Position numbers and translations under genes: made by a program. A stretch of 64,000 nt of DNA from the NCBI GenBank assembly GCA_963771595.1, contig CAVYUC010000036.1, positions 1 to 64,000 of the forward strand, in the 5' to 3' direction. The stretch comes from CAVYUC01 sp963771595. GTDB taxonomy: Bacteria; Bacteroidota; Bacteroidia; Bacteroidales; Prolixibacteraceae. The notes below the pieces were generated by a model, which saw only the letters and a list, made by a program, of their open reading frames with translations, did no database searches and was not told where the DNA came from. Of the stretch, positions 34,097 to 42,653 are shown one piece after another (the first letter of the stretch is position 1; each line of letters begins with the position of its first letter).

Positions 34097-35143
34097 ATGA
34101 AAATATGCATGATAGTGAACAGCGTTCAAACAGAACGCGAACCTTATACAACAACGGTGCTGGCGCAAAAAATGCACAACCAGAAACATGAGGTTTTTTA
34201 TATTAGTATTGAAGATTTATCGTATTATCCCGAAGGATTTGCGGGTGGCCACGCTGTAAAAGCCGATGATAAAAAGTTCAGGAACCTGGGATCGTATCTT
34301 GAAAACCTGAAGGAAAACATCAGTAATAAAGAAAGAATATATCTCCGGGATATGGATATTATTCTTTTGCGGAATGATCCGGCGGAAGAAGATAAAACAC
34401 GGTCGTGGGCAAGGGTAGCCGGAATTTCGTTTGGCCAGATGGCCATTGAGGAAGGTGTAATTGTTTTAAACGATGCCCATGGTTTGTCGCACGCTTTGAA
34501 TAAAATTTATTTTCAGCAGTTTCCGAAAGAAGTGAGGCCCGAAACAATTATTTCGCGCGATAACAAGGAAATAAACGATTTCTTTTTGGCGAATAATCAG
34601 AGCATAGTAGTTAAACCCTTGTTTGGTTCAGGTGGGCGAAGTGTTTTTCAGGTGAATAAGGAAAATGTGAAAAACCTGAATCAGATGATTGAAGCCATTA
34701 GCCAGGAGGGTTATATAGTAGCACAGGAATTTATTCCTGAATCTGAAAATGGAGATACGAGAATATTTCTGCTTAACGGGAAAATACTGGAACATAAGGG
34801 AAAATATGCAGGAGTGCACCGGAAAAATGCCGATGACGACATTCGCTCCAATCTCCATGCAGGTGGTGAAGCTAAACCTCCGGTAATTACCAGCGAAATG
34901 CTGAAAATTGCAGAAGCAGTCCGTCCTAATCTCATTCGCGACGGGATGTTTTTTGTCGGGCTCGATATTATTGGTTCAAAATTAATTGAGGTGAATGTGT
35001 TTAGCCCCGGCGGACTTTTAAGCGCTTCGCGGTTTGCCGAAAGAGATTTTTCTGAACTGATTATCCAGTCGTTAGAACACAAAATTTATTTAAATAAATT
35101 GTACAACAATAAAATCAGCAATTGCCAGATTGCCACCATGTAA
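34097..35143 (+). CDS. ATP-grasp ligase (GshB/RimK-like)
   Basis: A 348-residue ATP-grasp protein. The N-terminal third resembles the glutathione synthetase-type preATP-grasp domain (MKICMIVNSVQTEREPYTT...LLRNDPAEEDKTRSWARVAG). The ATP-grasp core has IVVKPLFGSGGRSVFQV, IAQEFIPESENGDTRIFLLNG-like sequence, and the metal site DIIGSKLIEVNVFSPGG (Glu-x-Asn). Such enzymes join a carboxylate to an amine. There is no partner glutamate-cysteine ligase gene nearby, so true glutathione synthesis is doubtful. It is downstream of the DUF1704 peptidase, separated by 101 bp that include a hairpin. Confidence 0.85.
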   Translation: MKICMIVNSVQTEREPYTTTVLAQKMHNQKHEVFYISIEDLSYYPEGFAGGHAVKADDKKFRNLGSYLENLKENISNKERIYLRDMDIILLRNDPAEEDKTRSWARVAGISFGQMAIEEGVIVLNDAHGLSHALNKIYFQQFPKEVRPETIISRDNKEINDFFLANNQSIVVKPLFGSGGRSVFQVNKENVKNLNQMIEAISQEGYIVAQEFIPESENGDTRIFLLNGKILEHKGKYAGVHRKNADDDIRSNLHAGGEAKPPVITSEMLKIAEAVRPNLIRDGMFFVGLDIIGSKLIEVNVFSPGGLLSASRFAERDFSELIIQSLEHKIYLNKLYNNKISNCQIATM

Positions 35144-35215
35144 TTACCGGTTGCAATTTAGGCCGTTGTTAAAAAGTTCAAAAATATATTTCAGGAAAAA
35201 ATAAGAGAAGAGTTT

Positions 35216-35632
35216 CTATTCCAAAATTTCGGTTAACACCCCGGTAACAAGTTTTTCGATATAATTTCCCGGAATCGGTTTAACGATGAAATCTTTTACG
35301 CATTCGAACCGGAATGCTTCTTCCTTATCTTTTTTAATGACTGAACTGGTGGTGATTATAAAGCTGGTTTTGCTTTTCCGGTCCGGAAATTTCTCTTCAA
35401 ACAAACGAATGAAATCAAAACCATGCATTTCGGGCATTCTAAGGTCGAGAAGAATATAATCAGGAAAAGCTGCCGGGTTGTTTGTATTTAAATCCGAAAG
35501 GTAATTAATAGCCTGTATGGCATGTTCCTGCGTAATAACGTATTTTTTATAGGGGCTCCAGCTGATAAGCATATTATACAATTCAATTGTATAGTTATCA
35601 TCATCAACAATAAGAATATTGTTTTTTTTCAT
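35216..35632 (-). CDS. single-domain response regulator of the Kai operon
   Basis: A 138-residue CheY-like receiver with no output domain. The acidic pocket D10-D11-D12 and phosphoacceptor D63 (LLDLRMPEMHG) are intact, with the conserved Lys in DFIVKPIP. It would be phosphorylated by the neighbouring histidine kinase, whose stop codon overlaps its start by 4 bp (ATGA). Output is unknown and must run through protein contact. It is the last gene of the kaiC-kaiB-kinase-receiver operon. Confidence 0.92.
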   Translation of the reverse strand: MKKNNILIVDDDNYTIELYNMLISWSPYKKYVITQEHAIQAINYLSDLNTNNPAAFPDYILLDLRMPEMHGFDFIRLFEEKFPDRKSKTSFIITTSSVIKKDKEEAFRFECVKDFIVKPIPGNYIEKLVTGVLTEILE

Positions 35633-36804
35633 TCAGTATATTCCTTTAAATAGACGGTAAATTTAGTTCCTTTTTCGGGTTCGCTTTCCACTTCAATAAA
35701 TCCACCATTTTTTACAACCATGTTGTTAATAATATGTAATCCAATTCCCATTCCCTGGCTGACAAATGTAAATCGTTGAAATGGTTTAAACAAATTTTTT
35801 CCGTGTTTGCTTAAATCAATCCCGATTCCATTGTCCTGAAAACTTAAAGTGAAAAATTCATCCTTTTTATCAAAAACTACAGTCAGTTGCAGCTGCTTTT
35901 CAGGCTGTGCATATTTCAAGGCATTGCTAATCATGTTTCGCGTTATACTTCTGATATATTCCTCCACATAATTAATTTTTTCACCGGTTCGTTTTTCAAC
36001 TTTAACAATGGCTTTTTGTCGTTTAATTTGTTTTTGTTGTGCAGTTACAACCTGCTCTACCAATTTAATTACATCCACATCAGGTACATTTATTTCGTGC
36101 TCACCTTTTGTTTCTATAATTTCAACAAGACCTTTTAAAGTTTTATCCAGTTTCAGAATGTTTTCACGCACCGAAGATAACAATTTTGGCTTTTCATTAT
36201 CAGGTGCAAACCTAAACATTTCTTCCACCAATTTGAGGTTGGCCACCGGAGCCCTTAAATCATGGGCAATTGCATGTACAAAATTATCCAGATAATTATT
36301 AATTTCTTTTAGTTCGTTGTTTTTTTGTGTGAGCCGGTTATTTGCGGCGGCAAGTTCAAGAGTGCGGGCTTCTACACTAAATTCAAGCCCTTTTTCAATG
36401 TTTTTCTGGAAAGTAATATCGCTGATGGTAACTCCGTAATACAGAATTTCATCAATATAAAAAGTAACTATCGATACCAGTATTGGAATATTTTCTTCTT
36501 TCGATTTGATTTTTAATTCGCAAAACGACCGCTTCACTTTTGCTTCTTCCATGCAGGCCGAAAATATTTCAAGTTCAGGCGCGCTTAAAAATAAATCAAA
36601 ACCCGAACCTATCACTTTTTCAAGGTTATAACCCGTTAAATCTGCAAAGCGTTTATTACTGTAAACTATTGTACGCGAGTTGCTCATAACAACTGCACCT
36701 TCGCTCATATTTTCAATAAGCACACGATACATGTAATCCCTGCTTTTTATATCGAAATTTTCTTTTAGAAGCAGGTTTATATTTTCAAATTGCTTTTTAT
36801 TCAT
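35629..36804 (-). CDS. PAS-domain histidine kinase of the Kai operon
   Basis: A 391-residue cytoplasmic sensor kinase. A PAS domain spans about residues 24-135 (NMSEGAVVMSNSRTIVYSNKRFADLTGY), a helical linker follows, and the HisKA site is H181 (HAIAHDLRAPVANL). The HATPase domain has ISNALKYA (N box) and FQDNGIGID / GMGIGLHI (G boxes). No membrane segment is found. Unlike cyanobacterial SasA it has no KaiB-like sensor domain; KaiB is encoded separately just upstream with a 4-bp overlap. This order suggests that KaiB/KaiC state is read by the kinase and passed to the receiver encoded next. Confidence 0.92.
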   Translation of the reverse strand: MNKKQFENINLLLKENFDIKSRDYMYRVLIENMSEGAVVMSNSRTIVYSNKRFADLTGYNLEKVIGSGFDLFLSAPELEIFSACMEEAKVKRSFCELKIKSKEENIPILVSIVTFYIDEILYYGVTISDITFQKNIEKGLEFSVEARTLELAAANNRLTQKNNELKEINNYLDNFVHAIAHDLRAPVANLKLVEEMFRFAPDNEKPKLLSSVRENILKLDKTLKGLVEIIETKGEHEINVPDVDVIKLVEQVVTAQQKQIKRQKAIVKVEKRTGEKINYVEEYIRSITRNMISNALKYAQPEKQLQLTVVFDKKDEFFTLSFQDNGIGIDLSKHGKNLFKPFQRFTFVSQGMGIGLHIINNMVVKNGGFIEVESEPEKGTKFTVYLKEYTE

Positions 36805-37106
36805 TTTTTAGTGCCAGATCTTTTTATCGTGATTTCCAGAACATCTATAACATTGTTTTTATCCTTCATGTCGCCAATAATTCTTTTTTCAGGTTTTGGA
36901 TGAACTCTCACAAGCGTAGGCACAGCAATAATTTCCATATCTTTAAGAAGCTGGCGCTGCTGGTAAATATCAATTACTTCCAGTTCGTATTTGCCACTGA
37001 TACATTCATCGCATATTTCCCTTATGTTTTCAATGGCCCTAATCGAACCTGGAGACATTCCGGCAATAAATAATTTAAACTGATATTCCTTGTTTTCTGC
37101 TCTCAT
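36801..37106 (-). CDS. kaiB: KaiB family protein
   Basis: A 101-residue KaiB homologue, nearly the length of the cyanobacterial protein (102). Matching features are the thioredoxin-like start QFKLFIAGMSPGSIRAIENI, YELEVIDIYQQRQLLKDMEIIAVPTLVRVHPKPEKRIIGDMKD, the last being the region that changes fold when KaiB binds KaiC. It lies 44 bp after kaiC and overlaps the kinase start by 4 bp. In cyanobacteria KaiB binds the KaiC CI ring and recruits output proteins. Whether this one switches fold is inference. Confidence 0.9.
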   Translation of the reverse strand: MRAENKEYQFKLFIAGMSPGSIRAIENIREICDECISGKYELEVIDIYQQRQLLKDMEIIAVPTLVRVHPKPEKRIIGDMKDKNNVIDVLEITIKRSGTKK

Positions 37107-37150
37107 TTATAAAAATGCTGTATTATAAAGTAATTTACAGCCCTGTTTGT

Positions 37151-38572
37151 TTAGTAATATCCTTCCAAATCAAAAATTTTTAAACCTTTTTCCGAAAAAT
37201 CAAGATTATATTCCCGCCGCGAATGTTTCATTCCACGGATTTTAACAATGCAAATATGTGGATTCTTGTCCTGTTCTTTTTCTTCTGTATGTAATTGTAT
37301 CCAGTTGTCCACAATCGACGACATTCCCAGTTCCTGCTCTTTTGAATGGTGACTGAGCAGTGATGTGAAAACTGTTGTTATAAGTTTGCTTTTTAAGAAA
37401 TCAATCACCCGAATCAGCAAACCCCGCACTTCCGTTGCAGTTCCTATTTGAATGAGGTCGGTTACAGGATCGAAAACAACAACATCGGGTTTAAAATCCT
37501 GAATATTTTTATAAATGGAAACCAGGTGCGTTTCGAGCCCAACAATTGTTGCACGTTTCGAAACAATTTTCAGCAAACCCTTATTTTCAAAACCTTCCAG
37601 ATCGAAACCCAGGGATTTCATGTTTCTCTTCAGCTGCATTGCCGATTCTTCGAAAGTAAATAAAATGCAGCGCATGTTTTTCTTCATGGCTTCAATGCAA
37701 AGTGAGAGAGAAACACTCGTTTTGCCAACGCCCGATGATCCGGAAATGAGTGTACAACTGCCAATGTAAAATCCTTTTTTGTCGATTTTTTCATCCAGCC
37801 CTTCCACTCCTGTTGAAATTATTTCTGAACTTATTTTATGGATCTCCACCGAAGTAATGGGTAAAATGGAAATTCCGTTCTTATCTATCAAAAAAGGATA
37901 TTCGTTGGTCCCGTGTTTGCTCCCGCGGTATTTTAAAATATGTAATCTTCTGGTATAAATATTATCGTTGCGGGTGTGGGTTAATGTAATTACACAATCT
38001 GTTATAAATTCGTTAATTCCTGATTTTAACTGTGAAACCAGCGGTTTTTCCGAAGTAAAAATTGTGGTCAGGTTGTGTTCTTTCAGCCAAAAAATCAGCC
38101 TTACCAACTCCTGGCGAAAAATATTTTCATCCTGAATATCATTAAAAATCAGTTCGAATGTGTCAATTGCAATTCGTTTTGCATTCACTTTATTTACTGC
38201 TTCTTCTATTCGGATTAGCAGCGGACTTAAATCGAACCGGCCGGAATGGTACAGTGTGTTTCGCCTTATTTTTATGTTTTCGAGGGCAAGTTTATTTGCT
38301 TTTTCCATTTCCGGAAGGTTGTACCCAAAAGATGACATATTTTGCCGGAGATCTGCTTCGGTTTCTTCCAATGAAATAAAAACCCCCGGTTCATCGTATT
38401 TTGCAATTCCATTCAGTACAAATTGCATAGCCAGTACTGTTTTTCCGCTGCCGGCATAACCCGAAATCAAACTTGGCCGGGCATAAGGCAGACCGCCAAA
38501 AGTAATTTCATCCAGCCCTGCAATGCCGGTTAAAGCTTTTTCTATTTTTGGATTTTTAGTTTGGTCGACCAT
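37151..38572 (-). CDS. kaiC: KaiC family double-RecA ATPase/kinase
   Basis: A 473-residue protein with two RecA-like domains. CI has Walker A GYAGSGKT (38-45) and catalytic Glu pair E69-E70 (SLEETEAD). CII has Walker A GSSGVGKT (278-285) and E308-E309 (FEES). The region matching the cyanobacterial phosphosites S431/T432 reads GMSSIVDNW, giving S418-S419. Shorter than cyanobacterial KaiC (519); the A-loop tail bound by KaiA seems reduced, and no kaiA is present. It heads the operon with kaiB, a histidine kinase and a receiver. A timing, redox or stress role is inference. Confidence 0.92.
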   Translation of the reverse strand: MVDQTKNPKIEKALTGIAGLDEITFGGLPYARPSLISGYAGSGKTVLAMQFVLNGIAKYDEPGVFISLEETEADLRQNMSSFGYNLPEMEKANKLALENIKIRRNTLYHSGRFDLSPLLIRIEEAVNKVNAKRIAIDTFELIFNDIQDENIFRQELVRLIFWLKEHNLTTIFTSEKPLVSQLKSGINEFITDCVITLTHTRNDNIYTRRLHILKYRGSKHGTNEYPFLIDKNGISILPITSVEIHKISSEIISTGVEGLDEKIDKKGFYIGSCTLISGSSGVGKTSVSLSLCIEAMKKNMRCILFTFEESAMQLKRNMKSLGFDLEGFENKGLLKIVSKRATIVGLETHLVSIYKNIQDFKPDVVVFDPVTDLIQIGTATEVRGLLIRVIDFLKSKLITTVFTSLLSHHSKEQELGMSSIVDNWIQLHTEEKEQDKNPHICIVKIRGMKHSRREYNLDFSEKGLKIFDLEGYY

Positions 38573-38613
38573 AGTTTCTTCAAATTAATATCATTTTAAT
38601 TCGATTTGAAATG

Positions 38614-38645
38614 CAAAAATAATAGTTGCTGTCCGGGGATCCAAC
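38614..38645 (-). promoter_or_regulatory. candidate kaiC operon promoter
   Basis: On the minus strand GTTG (38642-38645) is followed after 20 bp by TATTTTTG (38614-38621), a match to TTTG/TAnnTTTG with one change in the -33 box. It predicts a kaiC leader of about 35 bases and would make the operon independent of the upstream cytochrome gene. Confidence 0.45.
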
Positions 38646-38706
38646 CATTTGACCTTTAAATGTTCATGCAGCCTTTGTAAATGCATAAGTATAAAGAATG
38701 TTTTTT

Positions 38707-39012
38707 TTACTTTTTTAACGGAACAATTAGTGAATTATCGTTGCTGCCTGTCTTGCTGTGACAGACATTGCAACTTTCTGTCTGTTTTATTTCATTTAAA
38801 TCATATGTTGCCCAAAGCTGGTTTGCCGGCTCCGCAATTTTCGAATAATAAACAAATTTCTCATTGAAAAGTTGTTTTTGAATGCTGCGGACTTTATCAG
38901 GTTTTTTTGTTTTTTCGAAATCAGGAATAGTTGCCACAGTGAATCCTGCAAGTAAAAAAATTAAGCAGAATAATGCCGGCATGCGCCTGTTCTTTTCTTT
39001 TGATTTGTCCAT
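38707..39012 (-). CDS. small membrane-anchored c-type cytochrome-like protein
   Basis: A 101-residue protein with one N-terminal hydrophobic segment (ALFCLIFLLAGFTVATI, residues 13-29) and a single heme-c attachment site CNVCH near residue 81. The mature part is too short for a full cytochrome c fold but could hold one heme at the membrane surface. No family is recognised. It lies 134 bp upstream of kaiC on the same strand, so partial co-transcription is possible; a promoter candidate lies between them. Confidence 0.65.
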   Translation of the reverse strand: MDKSKEKNRRMPALFCLIFLLAGFTVATIPDFEKTKKPDKVRSIQKQLFNEKFVYYSKIAEPANQLWATYDLNEIKQTESCNVCHSKTGSNDNSLIVPLKK

Positions 39013-39646
39013 AACCGGTTTTTTTAAGTTGTACCTCCATGGATTTCGAAAAATGTACCAGTAAAATTCTAATGGCCTTTTAGCCGAAAAATGGACAAAA
39101 TAAGACCCCGGTATTTATATGAATTAATTGAATTAGGCGTTTAAATAATAATTGTAAAAATGGGGTTAAAACCCCCATCCACGGGCAATTGTATCGAATC
39201 CGTTCACTAAAGTGAACGGCAATAAATATGCATCAAATTTCATTGAATCGCTATTTTTGCCGTCTGCTTTAGCTGACGGTTAAAACAGACCACTGATAAC
39301 TAAGGCTTTAGCCACATTTTGATTATATTTATTAAGTGCCTAATTCAATTAATTAATTTTCTTATTACTTTAAAATCAGTGTGTTTTGGGAAGATTTGGT
39401 TAAAATAAAATTTCATTGAAGTAAGAAATCTGTAGTGCCGTTTTCATGAAATTTGTAGAAAACCTCCACATTTTTTGAGAGAGGTTTTGTCCATAAATTA
39501 CCCGCTTTTTTTTGAAAACATCAGGGCAGAAACGGTAATAAACGGCAGGTGATTATTGCTTTTAAAAAAAGCTGTAAAGTTTTTAACAATTACAATTTTG
39601 ATGTGTTACAAAAATAAGAACACACATAATTTCAAAATTTAATAAG
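39013..39646. other. intergenic region with MITE-like repeat and hairpin
   Basis: This 634-bp stretch has no gene. Its middle is the 233-bp inverted-repeat element at 39122-39354. A perfect 8-bp hairpin (AAAACCTC at 39459-39466, GAGGTTTT at 39481-39488) lies further on. The last 150 bp before wrbA are AT-rich without a clear promoter match. Confidence 0.6.
39122..39354. repeat. 233-bp MITE-like element with terminal inverted repeats and internal palindromes
   Basis: A perfect 17-bp inverted repeat (AATTAATTGAATTAGGC at 39122-39138, mirrored at 39338-39354) bounds the element, and imperfect pairing continues to about 43 bp. Inside are two palindromes: 39200-39219 (arms CCGTTCACT/AGTGAACGG) and 39260-39279 (CCGTC...GACGG, one mismatch). 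It encodes nothing. Confidence 0.7.
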
Positions 39647-40258
39647 ATGGGAAATATAAAAGTTGCTGTAATATATTATAGTTCAACAGGTAATAATTAC
39701 CAGTTTGCACGCTGGGCTGCAGAAAGCGCGAAAAATGAAGGTGCCGAAGTGCGAATCAGAAAAGCACACGAACTGGCTCCCGAATCGGTTATTGAGCAAA
39801 ATCCGGCATGGAAAAAGCACCTTGAATCGACAAAAGATGTACAGGAAGTAACGCTCGACGATTTGGACTGGGCCGATGTTGTTGTTTTTTGCGTGCCTAC
39901 CAGGTATGGAAATGTCCCGGCGCAAATGAAACAGTTTATGGATTCCACCGGTCCACTTTGGCAAAAAGGAGCACTCACCAATAAAGTTGCCACGGCAATG
40001 ACCAGCGCCATGAATCCGCACGGTGGACAGGAATCAACTTTGCTTTCGCTTTATACCTCGCTGTACCATTGGGGAATGATTGTGGTGACTCCCGGTTATA
40101 CCGACGAAATTACTTACGCAGCCGGAGGAAATCCTTATGGAACAAGTGTTTCGGTTGATATGGAAGGTGGAATGAAAGAAGATCGGGAAGTAATAAAACA
40201 AGCCGTTTTTTACCAGGTGAAAAGGACGGTTTCCATCGGTAAAAAAATTGCGCAATGA
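39647..40258 (+). CDS. wrbA: NAD(P)H:quinone oxidoreductase, WrbA type
   Basis: A 203-residue flavodoxin-fold enzyme that reduces quinones by two electrons, limiting semiquinone and oxygen stress. The FMN phosphate loop is YYSSTGNNYQFARWAAE; FCVPTRYGNVPAQMKQFMDSTG and TSAMNPHGGQESTLLSLYTSLYHWGMIVV are conserved WrbA motifs. Length is normal (E. coli 198). It stands alone between the MITE-like repeat and the xylanase gene. Confidence 0.94.
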   Translation: MGNIKVAVIYYSSTGNNYQFARWAAESAKNEGAEVRIRKAHELAPESVIEQNPAWKKHLESTKDVQEVTLDDLDWADVVVFCVPTRYGNVPAQMKQFMDSTGPLWQKGALTNKVATAMTSAMNPHGGQESTLLSLYTSLYHWGMIVVTPGYTDEITYAAGGNPYGTSVSVDMEGGMKEDREVIKQAVFYQVKRTVSIGKKIAQ

Positions 40259-40381
40259 TGTCGGACTGAAATTCTTTATTTTGACCAACTTCTTAAATTG
40301 TCGTTATCGGTAAAAAAAATTCATTAAATGACGAAATGAGGAACTTTTGGATTATTTAAGTTTACTCTTATTGTGGTTTGT

Positions 40382-40389
40382 TATATTTG
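40382..40389 (+). promoter_or_regulatory. candidate -7 element of GH10 gene
   Basis: TATATTTG matches TAnnTTTG, 28 bp before the xylanase start. No convincing -33 box at the expected distance. Confidence 0.35.
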
Positions 40390-40417
40390 AAGTTCATAAA
40401 TCATTTATTACAAACCA

Positions 40418-42502
40418 ATGAAGAATTTTACCTTATTATCCTTCCTGTTGTTTATTGCTTTTTCCGGTTTTTCAATTGATATTCCGCCTGGCGGAACCAA
40501 TATGATTGCCGATGCAATAAGCAACTACACCAAAGTTGGCAGCCAGGGAACGGTGACTGTAATTAATGCAGATCATCCTGAGTTTGACAAAGCGTTAAAA
40601 GTGGATGTGACTTCGCTTCCCGAAAATTACTGGAATTTTCAGGTGGCTTTTAAAACAACCATGGCGCTCGAAAAAGGAGACATTTGCCTGGTTTCTTTTT
40701 GGGCGCGTTGTACCAAATCAAATTCCGAGGCCGGTGATGGATTGATAACACCCATAATTGAGCACAACGAAACGTATGAGAAACCTTTAAGCCATTCGTT
40801 TGCAGTGGGAGGTGAATGGACGCATTTTGTGTATGGATTTGAATCCAACATGAGTTTACCACTGGCCAATCATCGTGCTGCAATTTTTTTTGGTCATGCA
40901 GTGCAAACAATTGAAATAGCAAATATTCAATACCTCAACTATAAAAATTCCATTAGCCTTGACGAATTGCCTGAAATGGAGATTATGTGGGCGGGAATGG
41001 AACCTGACGCCCCATGGCGGACTGAAGCTGCAGCGCGAATCGAAAAGTTCAGAAAGGGAAATGTAACGGTTAAATTGGTAGATGCCGATAATCATGCGGT
41101 TTCGGACGCTGCTGTTTCCTTCGAAATGAAGAACCATAAGTTTGGCTTCGGTTCGGCAATTGACGGAAAAACTTACTTAAGTAATCCAACTTATCGCAAT
41201 CACATTCATGAATTGTTCAGCGAAGTGGTTTTTGAAAACGATCTGAAATGGAAACCCTGGGTTACACGTTCAAACAACACATATATTTTAACTGCGATTG
41301 ACAGTTTGCATCATCAGGGAATAAATGTCCGCGGGCATAATCTCATCTGGCCGGGCTGGCAATATCTGCCTTCGTTTATGGAGTTATACAAAACTAATCC
41401 GCCGCGTCTGGAGCAGGAGTGTATCGATCATATCGAAGAAGTGGCCGGTTATACAAAAGGAAAACTCATTGACTGGGATGTAATAAACGAGCCCTATACC
41501 AATCACGATATCCAGGATATTACCGGGGATGAGGTAATGGCCGACTGGTTCAAAAAGACAAAAGAAGTGGATACAGACGTGAAACGATACATTAACGATT
41601 ACAGCATTTTGGGTAATGGCGGTGTGGATGTGAACCATCAGAACGGTTATTTTAACATCATTCAGTATATTGATGAAAATGGTGGCGAAATCCAGGGGAT
41701 TGGGTTGCAGGGACATTTTGCCGAACTGGTAACCGGTATTCCAAAGGTTTTTGAAATTCTCGATAGGTTTGCCTCCCTGAACAAAGAATTGAAGGTAACT
41801 GAATTTGATATTAATTCAACAAAAGAGGAATTCAAGGCCAATTACACGCGTGATTTTATGACGGCTCTTTTCAGCCATCCCTATGTAAAAGGTTTTCTTG
41901 CCTGGGGATTTTGGGCAGGACGGCACTGGAGGCCTGAAGCCGCATATTACGATTTAAACTGGGACATCCGTCCGCAGGGAGAAATGTATAAAAAACTGGT
42001 GCTCGATGAATGGTGGACAAAAAAACAAACAATAACTTCTGATATGTCCGGTATGTCAGGATTTGGTTCATGTTTCCTCGGAACCTATGAACTCGAGGTG
42101 GAATACAACGGGAAAACAATCGTTAAAACCGTTCCTGTTGATTTTAACAGCGAAAACATGATAACTTTAAATGTAGCTGATGAAACGGTTATCCTGGAAG
42201 GTGAAAATCATGCGGAAACTCCTGTTTTCACCTCATCCAAAAGAATCAGTGCGATCAAAAAAGGCGAATTAAAAATTTATCCGAATCCGGCATCAACAAA
42301 ACTTCATATTGAACTGAGCGGTTCAGGTGATGAAACGTATTCCGTGCAGGTAATTAACATTGCAGGGAGTTGTGTTTTAAATCAAAAAATGAATTTTCTT
42401 TCAGACAATGTTCTTCAGTTGCCTCAACTGGAACCGGGAATTTATTTTCTGTCGGTGCTTGGGAAAAAACAGCGTATCACTGAACGATTTGTAGTGCAGT
42501 AA
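40418..42502 (+). CDS. GH10 endo-1,4-beta-xylanase with T9SS sorting domain
   Basis: A 694-residue secreted xylanase. A signal peptide (MKNFTLLSFLLFIAFSGFS) is followed by a jelly-roll region to about residue 170, probably a CBM4/9-type carbohydrate-binding module. The GH10 TIM barrel carries the acid/base E358 (DVINEPYT) and nucleophile E462 (VTEFDIN), with HNLIWPGWQ typical of the family. The last 80 residues (LKIYPNPASTKLHIELS...GIYFLSVLGKKQRITERFVVQ) are a type A T9SS sorting domain, so the enzyme is exported across the outer membrane. It is a single gene, not inside a visible SusCD locus. Confidence 0.94.
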   Translation: MKNFTLLSFLLFIAFSGFSIDIPPGGTNMIADAISNYTKVGSQGTVTVINADHPEFDKALKVDVTSLPENYWNFQVAFKTTMALEKGDICLVSFWARCTKSNSEAGDGLITPIIEHNETYEKPLSHSFAVGGEWTHFVYGFESNMSLPLANHRAAIFFGHAVQTIEIANIQYLNYKNSISLDELPEMEIMWAGMEPDAPWRTEAAARIEKFRKGNVTVKLVDADNHAVSDAAVSFEMKNHKFGFGSAIDGKTYLSNPTYRNHIHELFSEVVFENDLKWKPWVTRSNNTYILTAIDSLHHQGINVRGHNLIWPGWQYLPSFMELYKTNPPRLEQECIDHIEEVAGYTKGKLIDWDVINEPYTNHDIQDITGDEVMADWFKKTKEVDTDVKRYINDYSILGNGGVDVNHQNGYFNIIQYIDENGGEIQGIGLQGHFAELVTGIPKVFEILDRFASLNKELKVTEFDINSTKEEFKANYTRDFMTALFSHPYVKGFLAWGFWAGRHWRPEAAYYDLNWDIRPQGEMYKKLVLDEWWTKKQTITSDMSGMSGFGSCFLGTYELEVEYNGKTIVKTVPVDFNSENMITLNVADETVILEGENHAETPVFTSSKRISAIKKGELKIYPNPASTKLHIELSGSGDETYSVQVINIAGSCVLNQKMNFLSDNVLQLPQLEPGIYFLSVLGKKQRITERFVVQ

Positions 42503-42653
42503 ATGATAACAATTTCTTCCCGAATGACGTTGAAGGAATCATTCTCTTTTCGTCCGGTAAAAGGAATTGAGCAGGAAATGTCCTTCGCCACAGTTTACAA
42601 AGGTTAATTTTAACCGGTTCATGTTCAGTTGACCCTGTTTTAAAATTGAACAA

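Noticed and set aside
34097..35143. Glutathione synthetase (gshB) as a firm name
   Set aside because: The fold fits, but no glutamate-cysteine ligase gene is near and the cluster suggests another substrate, so only ATP-grasp ligase is claimed.
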